From: Prostheceraeus crozeri
Lineage: Eukaryota > Platyhelminthes > Polycladida > Euryleptidae
DNA length: 64,000 nt
Assembly: GCA_907163375.1 (NCBI GenBank)
Contig: CAJQUW010006398.1
Location: forward strand, 38,130 to 102,129
Direction of reading: 5' to 3'
Part shown: positions 1 to 8,488 of the stretch, one piece after another
Numbering within the stretch: the stretch's first letter is position 1
Layout: each line of letters starts with the position of its first letter
Made by a program: the position numbers and the translations under genes
Notes under the pieces: generated by a model
What the model saw: only the letters and a program-made list of their open reading frames with translations
What the model was told of the DNA's origin: nothing
Database searches by the model: none

Positions 1-1
1 G

Positions 2-1216
2 TTATATTATGATTTTAATAGCTTATATTTTTCTTGCATGATACAAGAATTACCAACAGGTGAAATGTCATGGTGTAATATTCGTACGACATCAGAGATG
101 TCTACTAGGGCTTCGCCCGTTCTTGATTATCAAAAAACATATGATGGAAATTATAATCATGGTTATATATATGAAGTTGATTTAGTATACCCTGATGAAA
201 TAAAAGATAAAACAAAATATTTTCCTTTCTGTCCCGAAAACAAAATTCCCAATATAGAAGATTTTACAGATTATCAAAAATCTATAATTCCTAAGAAATA
301 CAGACCAGCAAAAAAACTTATGTTAACACAAAGTAATAAAGGAAAGTATGTTGTTGAAGGAAGAATGCTAGATTGGTATTTAGAACATGGAATGATTCTC
401 ACCAAAATACATCGAAAACTATTTTATCAAAAATCTAAATGGTTAAAAAATTATATAGAGTTCAATATTGAAAAACGTAAAATAGCTAAAAGAAATAAAG
501 ATGATTTTGGAAACGTGTTCTTCAAATTAATGAATAATGCATTTTATGGTAAGACTTTAGAAAATGTGCGTAATAGACAAAATATTGAAATAGTTTATGA
601 TAAAGATAGGTTTCAAAATTTAACAAGGAAACCTACATATAAAAGAACTACTAGATTTAGTGATGAACTATGTGCTGTAGATTTACGTCGAATCAGCGTA
701 AAACATGACAAGTTTAATTTTATAGGATTCACTATATTAGAATTAGCTAAACTATTTATGTATAGATTTATATATGATTATTTAGCACCTGCTTATGGCA
801 AAAACTATAAATTACACTTTACAGATACGGATTCCGTTTTCTTAGAATTAACAATACCGTATAATTCTACACTTGTTAAAGAAATAGATAAAATAAAAGA
901 TATCATTCATCCTTCTGATTTATGTAAAGTAAAAGATGAGTTAGAAGGAAATGAAGATTTCATAACAGAAGCTATATTTTTAAAATCTAAATGTTACTGT
1001 TATGATACAACTAATAATATTAAAACACATAAAACATTAAAAGGAATTTCAAAGGCATCAGTGGCTAATCAAATAACATTACAAGATTATAAAAATGCAT
1101 TATTTAATAATGAAATAAAAACAGCATATAATTATAGACTTAATTCAAAGAAACATAAAATGTATTTAAAAGAGGAACATAAATTAGCATTAGATCCATT
1201 TGATGATAAAAGATAG
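2..1216 (+). CDS. Polinton protein-primed DNA polymerase B, C-terminal part
   Basis: Replicates the Polinton genome from a protein primer. The frame is open from the window edge and begins inside the polymerase domain with an 'YYDFNSLY' string, the motif A region of family B polymerases. Counting from the first methionine at 38, a motif B-like 'NNAFYG' lies near residues 166-171 and the motif C signature 'DTDS' at 263-266. The upstream exonuclease and terminal-protein regions lie outside the window. The gene converges on the minus-strand ATPase gene across a short AT-rich gap. Family identity rests on these three motifs in order and the gene neighbourhood. Part of a fossil element. Confidence 0.88.
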   Translation, partial: LYYDFNSLYFSCMIQELPTGEMSWCNIRTTSEMSTRASPVLDYQKTYDGNYNHGYIYEVDLVYPDEIKDKTKYFPFCPENKIPNIEDFTDYQKSIIPKKYRPAKKLMLTQSNKGKYVVEGRMLDWYLEHGMILTKIHRKLFYQKSKWLKNYIEFNIEKRKIAKRNKDDFGNVFFKLMNNAFYGKTLENVRNRQNIEIVYDKDRFQNLTRKPTYKRTTRFSDELCAVDLRRISVKHDKFNFIGFTILELAKLFMYRFIYDYLAPAYGKNYKLHFTDTDSVFLELTIPYNSTLVKEIDKIKDIIHPSDLCKVKDELEGNEDFITEAIFLKSKCYCYDTTNNIKTHKTLKGISKASVANQITLQDYKNALFNNEIKTAYNYRLNSKKHKMYLKEEHKLALDPFDDKR

Positions 1217-1338
1217 ATTTTGCCTGATGGAATAGCTACTTCACCTTTCTAATTTTCTAATTTCTAAGATAGACAAATTTGATATATACATAAAATAAAA
1301 AAAATAAAATATTATAACACTATATTTGTATATTTTTA

Positions 1339-2105
1339 TCACTCGGCAAACAAATGTTCTATAACTCTATCATGAATTTTTTTATCAATATTAATTGTAA
1401 TGAAGCCATAATCTTTTGACCAAGCATTATTACACGAATGCTTAAATTCATCTTTATTTCTTACACATAAATCTCTTAACAGATCACTCAAGTTTCTTGC
1501 ATTTATTTCAAATAGTATAAATATATTTGCATTCTTTCTAATAACACTTCCGTCTAATGAATACATACTTTGTGTTATATAAAAAACACTACAGTTATTA
1601 TGTCTACCTCTTGTGAAATAATTTCTCTGAACTGACTGATTTCTGTCATTAACACAATCATCAAAAATTACAGAATGTTTCATTGTTTTATCTAGTTTAC
1701 TAGGATCTTGCATATTACCACTATCATCTATTAATTGTATTTTTATATGCTTATTTTTATTGGTTTCAACTAACTGATTATTTTTTGCTGCTTCTTCACA
1801 CCACGAACTTATTTCTTCTTCATCTTTAGATTTTTCATATTCTTTGAATAATGAAGCAATTGCTGTTTTTTAAGATTATTTTCAAATCCATATTTTAAAA
1901 ATTGATAGACGGGTTGTTCTGCTGTTGTTGTATAAATTATAAGATTGCTATAACCCAAAAAATTTGGAGTCGGTAAAATTTTAAACAATAGATACGTTTT
2001 ACCACAACCTGATCTTCCGCAAATAACTGACAAAACTTTATTAGATAAATTTGGATGATGATTAAATTTAAGTTTTTTTTATTTAATGGTAGTACTTCAC
2101 TCATT
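1339..2105 (-). pseudogene. Polinton genome-packaging ATPase (FtsK/HerA-type), broken
   Basis: Predicted to pump the element's DNA into a capsid. The amino end has a Walker A loop ('GRSGCGKT') and the carboxyl part a Walker B-like 'VIFDD' followed by an 'ITQS' sensor-like string, the arrangement of the A32/FtsK-type packaging ATPases found in Polintons and related DNA viruses. It sits between the polymerase and the penton-like gene, as expected. The gene is broken (about one or two breaks). Confidence in the family is high from Walker A, Walker B and context together. Confidence 0.8.
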
Positions 2106-2192
2106 TTTTAATAAAAAATTTTTATTTTCAATTTTATTTTTATTTTTGAAGAAGAAGAAGAAAATTAAACTTCTCTAGCTTCGCGTGGGAGT

Positions 2193-2982
2193 TTATACCT
2201 CCCGAACCAAAAGATCTATCATAATCTCTTCACCTCCAAAATTTATTTCTTGTCCTTTCTCATCAGTGATTCTAATGTTAATGTTGTTAATAGTTTTTCT
2301 TGTAATAGGGAAATATATTAATGTTTGTGGAATCACATTTAATCTATAACCAATGGGTACAGTAAAAGCTGGAAAACTGAATATTAAATTTGACAATTTA
2401 CCATTTATATATCCTCCTTCAATAATGTCACAATGTACAACAATTGAATTTATTTCAGTTATTTTTGGAATCTTCTCACCTAAATGATAACCTTGACTAT
2501 AGGTTTGTTTATTAAATCCTAATAGCTTTGACAATGATCTATCATGATTAAAATCAACTTGATGATTTTCGTCTAAAGTAAGAGAAAATTTATTAACTGC
2601 CGGTTCAACTGCAAAATGTAATTGTTTCTTATCTTTAAATGGTATACCTAAATGTCTCTTAATTTCATTTGATATTGATTCAACTTCGTAAGAACCAGGA
2701 AGAAAAGTTTGTATTTTCCACGTTTTTCCTTTATCAGTAGAATATCTAAATTGATCATTCACATCTTTGATAACGTTTTGAATAGTGTTAAATGTGGAGA
2801 AACTAGTCAATGCAATTTGATAATTTTTATTTTGTTCCAAGTGTAGAATGGGTTCTAAATTACAAGTGTGTTATGAAGTAGTTGTTATAATTTTTAACGT
2901 CGTACTAAATTTTGATGAACCCAAAATCTCTGTCAAATTTTCTAAATGATTATTAATTTTGTCTAAATCTGCTGAACACATT
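2193..2982 (-). pseudogene. Polinton minor capsid (penton-like) protein
   Basis: Likely single jelly-roll penton protein that fills capsid vertices. The visible pattern 'NKNYQIAL' then 'GKTWKIQTF', 'PGSYEVESI' and an aliphatic beta-strand-rich body of about 215 residues resembles the penton proteins of Polintons and adintoviruses. It lies directly after the ATPase gene on the same strand. The gene carries about one break. Identification is from remembered family patterns; a structure-based comparison would be needed to be sure. Confidence 0.6.
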
Positions 2983-3023
2983 TTTTAGTTAAAATTTTGA
3001 ATAAATATTTTTTTATAAAAAAA

Positions 3024-3907
3024 TTAAAAACAACAACATATTTCAGCTACACTTTTATAATCCTCTTCATTTAGAATCTTCTTTTCTAACAGTCTTTTTA
3101 ATATAGCATGAATTTCATTGAAACTAGAATTATGTCTTTCTTTTATTGCAGATATTAAAATATTTAATCTATTTAGTAATTCTTGTGGATCATCTGGTAA
3201 AAATACAGTTGTTTCAGTTTTAAAACCTTTTCCTACTTTAACTCCTGTTGATAATAAATTTTCTAATTGTTTATAACGTCTAAGAGATTTTACTAAACCA
3301 ACTCTGTCTAACATAGCTTTATATTTTATGAGATCTTCTACAGCATAATTATTTAAATCTGCTCCTCTTAAAAGATCAACAAAATTTCTATCTAAATTAA
3401 AAGGAGATTTATCTGGTGAAAAAATGAAACCTCGAAAAGGTTGTGGAAATATTTCTTTTTGTCCGAGATAAAATCTAGGTATTGTTTTTCCATCTATAAA
3501 TGAGATAGAATGTTCAAATTGCATAGATTTTGGTAATTTCTTATTAATGTTTGATTCTAGTAATCCATAGTCATCTAATATAGTTTTGTGCTCTGAATCT
3601 GTTATATCAATTTGTTTATCATTATTTGCAAGTTATTTTTCAAGAGTTTTAAATGGTTTCATAGTTTTTCAAAATCATTTTTTACTTGCTCGGTTTGCTG
3701 CATTTTTTCAAACATATCAGATTGAATACCAGCTTTTATCATTCTATGTTGAAGATGATTTTCTTTCATAATATTTCTTTGTTTTATTAACTCTTCTAAT
3801 TGTTCAATTCTTTTAAAATTATCAGCTTTAATTTTATCCATTTTTAAAATATAATATTTGAATTTTGTGGTAACATTGGAATACAACAAAAACATTTTAC
3901 TGAACAA
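3024..3907 (-). pseudogene. Polinton gene of unknown function, broken
   Basis: Not recognised. The amino part is short, charged and predicted helical; the carboxyl part (3024-3524) is a 166-residue frame containing 'SFIDGKTIPRFYLG', a leucine-rich helical stretch and a terminal cysteine run. It shares strand, spacing and base composition with the penton-like gene and is therefore taken as a structural or accessory gene of the same element. It carries about one or two breaks. No catalytic motif is visible. Confidence 0.45.
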
Positions 3908-3962
3908 ATTATTTTTTTATTGCTTTGTTGTCTGACATCTTTTCGTTTAAAGTTTTCTCGTT

Positions 3963-4667
3963 TTAAGTTTTGTTTAATAAAGTTTTCCTTAAATTTTCGC
4001 TTAAAGTTTTTAGCTCTTCTAAAAAAATTTTGTCATTTTCTTCATTAGAAATTTTACCATCACTCGAAATTTTGCCATCCTGTTTATCCTTATCATCAAC
4101 TTTTTCTGACTGTAATTGAAATGATATTTGATTTACTTCATTAGCTATTTGATCAAATTTTTCAATCTCATCTAACGTAATAACATTATCATCACATACT
4201 CTTTGAAAGTAGTAATGTAGTTTATCATAGACTTCTTTAATATGTAAATGCTTAGTTTTTAATGATTTTCGTTTCTTAGTTATAAAAGATTTATCTAACA
4301 TTGTAACAAGTGAAGTTGCAAAAACACCCGTACCTGTTAAAGCAGTAGCAACTACTGGAATTACTAAAACACCAGAAGATATAACAATTGTTAAAGCACC
4401 TAAACTTATTGTTAAGAATATGCCAATTCCTTGTGTTACATTCTTAACTTTACTCCATCTCTTTCTTAATTTTTTATAATGCTCTAATCTTAATAATAAT
4501 TGAGATTCCTTATCTTTCATATAACGTACTCTATCTTTGTGTTTTTCTTTATTCATTTTTTCAATGTCCATTAAAGTAGAACTACGTTCATATGATAACG
4601 AAGGATATATTCTTGCGGTTTCTTCCACTTTTGTGTCTTCCATTTTTAAAGAAATATTTTTAGTCAC
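3963..4667 (-). CDS. Polinton-encoded membrane protein, unknown
   Basis: A 234-residue frame that looks whole. It has a charged, lysine-rich first third, one or two hydrophobic segments at about residues 80-125 rich in Gly, Val, Ala and Thr, and a charged helical tail ending in Lys/Asp/Glu-rich sequence. This suggests a membrane-associated virion or accessory protein, but no family was recognised. Either of the first two methionines (residues 1 and 9) could be the start. It is the last gene before the element's right-hand terminal block. Confidence 0.5.
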   Translation of the reverse strand: MTKNISLKMEDTKVEETARIYPSLSYERSSTLMDIEKMNKEKHKDRVRYMKDKESQLLLRLEHYKKLRKRWSKVKNVTQGIGIFLTISLGALTIVISSGVLVIPVVATALTGTGVFATSLVTMLDKSFITKKRKSLKTKHLHIKEVYDKLHYYFQRVCDDNVITLDEIEKFDQIANEVNQISFQLQSEKVDDKDKQDGKISSDGKISNEENDKIFLEELKTLSENLRKTLLNKT

Positions 4668-4679
4668 ATGATATATTTT

Positions 4680-5056
4680 AAAAACCTGAAAGATGGATAA
4701 AATTCATGAATTTGAAATTCTCAACTTTTATGATTTTCGGTGTCCTGGAACGGTCATGATTTTAAAGGTGGGTAAAATGTCATAATCTCAAATTTGAGAT
4801 TTTGAAAAATTTGAAAATTGGGTATTTTTAAAAACGCCTAAATTTATGAATTTAGGTCTTCATAACCTGAAAAATGACCAAAATTCATGAATTTAGACCA
4901 TTTAAAAAGTACCATTTTTTTGAAAAATCGGTATCTTTAAAAACGACTAAATTCATGAATTTAGGTCTTAAAAACCTGAAAAAGGGTCTAAATTCATGAA
5001 TTTATGTCATTTTTAAAGATACTATTTTTTGAATTTTATGGTGTCCTGGAACGGTC
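4680..5056. repeat. AT-rich palindromic block at the Polinton's right end
   Basis: The palindrome ATTCATGAAT recurs, usually flanked as AAATTCATGAATTTA followed by GGTC or GACC, alternating with AAAACCTGAAAA-like strings. The string GGTGTCCTGGAACGGTC occurs twice, at 4739-4755 and 5040-5056, bracketing most of the block. Such directional and palindromic repeats fit a Polinton terminal region, but the matching left terminus is outside the window. Confidence 0.55.
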
Positions 5057-5472
5057 TTTTGCCCATTACTGAAAATCATCCATACGAGACAAATGAAAAA
5101 TCTGAAATATAAATCAAGTGAAGTCAACTTTTGCACCAAAAGCTAAGTCTGTGTAAGATGATGCTCTAGTATGATAGATTAAATATTGGAAGAAAAGGAT
5201 AAAATTACAAATAATTCCATTTATCGATTGCAAGTACATGTAGTCTGCTACATATTCTCCTTGAATTTAACTCGGTATCAATGCACTTCAAAACTTGTCA
5301 CTTGCCGTCTACAGAACATGAATGGTAGAGCACGTCAGGCAGTTGGAATCTTATTTTAAAGTCGCCATTTGTATTTGTAGGCATGACGCGTGACTGGTAC
5401 TCCAGTTATCCGTTCCGAAAAGGCCAATTTGTGCTAGCGCCATAACCAGAAATACCTAGAGGCTCATTAATA
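5057..5472. other. No gene recognised
   Basis: Unique-looking AT-rich sequence between the Polinton end and the small frame at 5473; no repeat or coding signal seen. Confidence 0.5.
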
Positions 5473-5655
5473 ATGTCAACACGCGCAATGAGATCTAGCC
5501 AGGAAGAGAAAATCAAGTTAAGAGTTGAAATCAAACGAATGGGTTCTTACTTCAAAGACATTTTGATAATGCCTGCTTCAAAAGTTACAGTGAGAAAATT
5601 TTCTGTGAAGTTAAAAAAACTGAAGGTGTACCTTGACAACAAAGGTCTGTCGTAA
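5473..5655 (+). CDS. Small basic ORF, doubtful
   Basis: A 60-codon frame, lysine-rich and possibly helical, not recognised. It crosses the left edge of the composite inverted repeat: the 13-bp string TGAAGGTGTACCT at 5621-5633 inside it is repeated at 6119-6131, so the end of this frame may lie in inserted DNA. It could be a real exon interrupted by the insertion or a chance frame. Confidence 0.2.
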   Translation: MSTRAMRSSQEEKIKLRVEIKRMGSYFKDILIMPASKVTVRKFSVKLKKLKVYLDNKGLS

Positions 5656-6118
5656 TTCATTGAATATCGAAAGAGAATGACAGCTATTAAGTCAATACAA
5701 GACACCAACACCCTTGATTCCCCGACCGCACTCGCCTGACCTAGGAATCGAGTGGAAGTCCGCGGTGGAGACGAGCTCGCACCTTCTTCACCAGGCCACG
5801 CGAATTACGACAGACCTTTGTTGTCAATCTACACTGTGACGTAGTCGTATGACATGCTGATATGCTGTCTCGCTACAATATGAACGCTGTTAGCGTTCTG
5901 TCAATAATAATAGGACAATATGCTCTCGATATCACTTAGAGATGACTTCTGCCTTCACTCGCATTCCTTTTGAACCGTCAGCGTGGCCTGGTGAAGAAGG
6001 TGCGAGCTCGTCTCCACCGCGGACTTCCACTCGATTCCTAGGTCAGGCGAGTGCGGTCGGGGAATCAAGGGTGTTGGTGTCTTGTATTGACTTAATAGCT
6101 GTCATTCTCTTTCGATAT
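5634..6118. repeat. Composite inverted repeat (fold-back element)
   Basis: Two nested inverted pairs. Pair A: 25 bp at 5634-5658, complementary to 5802-5826. Pair B: about 139 bp at 5663-5801, complementary to 5981-6119 with no mismatch noticed by eye. The arms are GC-rich compared with the surroundings. The whole is bracketed by a 13-bp direct repeat, TGAAGGTGTACCT, at 5621-5633 and 6119-6131, which could be a target duplication or a recombination footprint. There is no coding content. Confidence 0.75.
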
Positions 6119-6131
6119 TGAAGGTGTACCT

Positions 6132-6508
6132 ATCAATTCCAGGGTAATCAAACGCTCGTTTCGAAATTGCAATCTTAGGAATGAACTAATAATGTAGCAC
6201 TTGATTTCTTTATTAAGGAATGCCCTGGAAAAGTCTAGATTTGAAACATTTCCTTAGAGGCAACTAGCGATGGTGGAGTATGAATTATTTGACGTAACCC
6301 CTCTGACAAAACTTAGTAAAGGGACCCTTTAATGGGACCTTAAAAGAAGTAAGGATGCTTAGCAGTCCGGTCTCATGTATCCTGCATAAACAACATTCAT
6401 GCATATTAAAACCTTTGTCCTAATTAGGATATTACATAATTTTGTAGTAGCTTTAGCAATTGAATAAAATTTTTGCTCTAAACAACATTTCATTATTTTA
6501 TTGACGGG
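6132..6508. other. No gene recognised
   Basis: AT-rich spacer between the fold-back element and the SINE cluster; nothing supported. Confidence 0.5.
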
Positions 6509-6605
6509 CTACCTAGGTGTGTCAGATATTACATCTTCCAAAATCTCTGTAACACGGAGACTGGAGATTCGAACTCCTGATGCATATGAAGACTGACACG
6601 ACAAG
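6509..6605 (-). repeat. tRNA-related dispersed repeat, copy 1
   Basis: On the minus strand it contains a tRNA T-arm-like hairpin around TTCGAAT (GGAG paired with CTCC), which doubles as a Pol III B box. A second copy, also minus, lies at 45711-45810 and shares the string CATCTTCCAAAATCTCT and the T-arm. No full cloverleaf can be drawn, so it is read as a SINE-type fragment, not a tRNA gene. It abuts the 3' end of the SINE at 6626. Confidence 0.6.
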
Positions 6606-6625
6606 TAACCAGACAACTGATAAAC

Positions 6626-6760
6626 TTGTCAAATCTCAACAGATGTAACCACCACGAGACATATTTCGGCCTGTTGAGCCTCATCAGTCGTGGGTAGGTT
6701 TGAACTAGTGACGTTGGAGCTGGAGGATGTGCAAACAAACCCTCTAACCACAAGGACACA
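6626..6760 (-). repeat. tRNA-derived SINE with hammerhead-like core, copy 1
   Basis: Read on the minus strand, the head has an A-box-like TGGTTAGAGGG and about 45 bp later a B-box-like GTTCAAACC, the Pol III promoter pair of tRNA-derived SINEs. Directly after the B box comes a compact hammerhead ribozyme-like fold (6652-6693), then a short tail. A second copy in the opposite orientation lies at 6917-7050, and comparing the two defines the boundaries. Family name unknown. Confidence 0.7.
6652..6693 (-). ncRNA. Hammerhead ribozyme-like motif in SINE
   Basis: Read 5' to 3' on the minus strand: a six-base stem I strand (CCACGA), CTGATGA, a stem II of GGCT and GGCC around a CAACA loop, GAAA, a four-base loop TATG closed by the A-U pair of a minimal stem III, UC with cleavage predicted after C, then TCGTGG, which fully pairs with the first strand. 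All conserved core bases (CUGAUGA, GAAA, U16.1, C17) are present. The very short stem III is like that described for hammerheads of Penelope-like elements, which are thought to cut best as dimers. Activity is inference. Confidence 0.6.
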
Positions 6761-6916
6761 GAACCTATGTTGACCAAGTAATAAGTAGCGACTGCGTGAA
6801 GTGTCTGAATCTCGGATGCGGCATTAAGTGGCTGCAGCATGCAATCCGCCCTCCACTTGCCTGTGTTACAGCAGCAGTGCCTTCCTGGCTAATTCACGCT
6901 CTCAACAGATGGTCTG

Positions 6917-7050
6917 GTGTCCTTCTGGTTGGAGGGTTTGCTTGCACGTCCTCCAGCTCCAACGTCACTGGTTCAAACCTACCCACGACTAATGAGGCCC
7001 AACAGGCCGAAATATGTCTCGTGGTGGTTACATCTGTTAAGATTTGACAA
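6917..7050 (+). repeat. tRNA-derived SINE with hammerhead-like core, copy 2
   Basis: Same family as the minus copy at 6626-6760, in opposite orientation about 157 bp away. Boxes are visible as GTTGGAGGG and GGTTCAAACC. The hammerhead region (6983-7024) keeps stems I and II, stem II here being a perfect GGCC with GGCC, but its core reads CTAATGA instead of CTGATGA. The change hits the invariant G5, so this copy should be catalytically dead. Confidence 0.7.
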
Positions 7051-7051
7051 A

Positions 7052-8480
7052 TAGTGCTAGATGAGCTTGCATATCAAATCAGGAAATGATGTGCATACAG
7101 GCTTACATGATTGTTGGGACAATCAGCATTAAGCAAAATTTGGAAGGAATTTTTTTTCTCCGTAGAAATGCATAAATGAAACATTTTCTGCCAAACAGCA
7201 TCGCTTTCCTGAAAATTGCATGTGTGCATTGACTCTCGCTCAAGGTCGATCTTCAAAAAGTTGGTTTGGACAATGTAGCATCACAGATTGAACATGTGCA
7301 AGAGTGAAAACGGAAAAGCGTGCGGTTGCTAATCTACAATATGTTTTATTAAATGTTTAAGAAATTAAGAACAATTTCCTCACAACTTGAATAATCATGC
7401 ATAAAAAAGAAAAGAAACACCCTTCTGTCTGTTGCTTTACTATAATCAGGGTTATTTAAAAGAAAAACTTACAACTGCACAGAATTTAGTTTTTCGACTT
7501 TGGCTTCTCGCTGCCTCTCCGGTAGTAATGTAAATTTACTGGTCATTTTTCAAAAAAAATCGGTAATTTTTGGGAGTTAATGATCTTCCAAATTATAGTA
7601 AATTAAAGCACGATTATTACAAATAGAGCACTTTCAACAATTTCACAGGAATTTTATATCAATAGGCCCTATTCAACATCTACACGCCGCGCTAACCGTA
7701 TGAGTAGCGAGAAGCTGAAATGAAGGGCAATTCGATAGCTCTTCCGAAGATTTGGCAACTTTTCTCGTTGAGCTTTCTAGAATTTGTAATTTACAAAATT
7801 CCGTGGAGCAATTTGATTTTATTCAGATACTACACCTCCTCAAAAACCGTGTGAGTCTGATTAAATATCCTTAAATATTTCCCAGCAGATTTTAAGCATG
7901 GGGAGTTTTATTTCCCAGCAGATTTTAAGCATGGGGAGTTTAATCATCATACCATACTAGATGATAAAAGCAAGAATTATACTGTTTTGTAATATTTTCT
8001 GCAATCGTTAGCCAATGAAGACTAAAAGACGTATGCAATGCAATCCCTACAAATACAACTTACTTCTAAACTACGAGGAAAATCATGCTACGTACTAAGC
8101 TTTCGACAAGGTGCTTTCGTAAATGGTATATCATCCCGAACACTCACTACACCGTGTTTCTCCTAGTTGTGTGATTTAGCAAATTTCGATTTTCAGTAAA
8201 ATAAAATAATATAAAAGTCGATTTTAAGTAAATGATCAGCAAAAATGAATAATTTTTTAGTACACTTAAAAAATTGTATGCTTTTAAAGGCCGTCTTACT
8301 ATGCATGAAATATGTATGTGTGTGACGATATTTGCTATCTGCTAGTCTACCGTTTAAGAGACACACGAATGAAGTTTGATCTACTGTAACACATTTAATA
8401 GAATAACATGATTATTTGTAATATCGCAACGACAATTTAGAATGTATAAAAAAACATTTCATGACCAAACATGATTTTAC
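7052..8480. other. No gene; short tandem duplication
   Basis: AT-rich sequence without a supported gene. A 33-bp unit containing CCCAGCAGATTTTAAGC is duplicated in tandem at about 7877-7909 and 7910-7942, perfect or nearly so. Confidence 0.6.
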
Positions 8481-8488
8481 AATGCGAC

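Larger units (their letters stand above)
1..5056. mobile_element. Polinton/Maverick, right-hand part, fossil
   Basis: A block of genes typical of Polintons: protein-primed family B DNA polymerase on the plus strand, facing a minus-strand set of packaging ATPase, penton-like minor capsid protein and two further genes. The polymerase frame runs open to the left edge, so the element continues outside the window; integrase, protease and major capsid genes are not seen and would be expected there. The right end is taken as the AT-rich palindromic block ending near 5056; its terminal inverted repeat cannot be confirmed without the other end. Several genes are broken (about three or four breaks in total) while others look whole, so this is an old, decayed copy. 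Confidence 0.85.
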
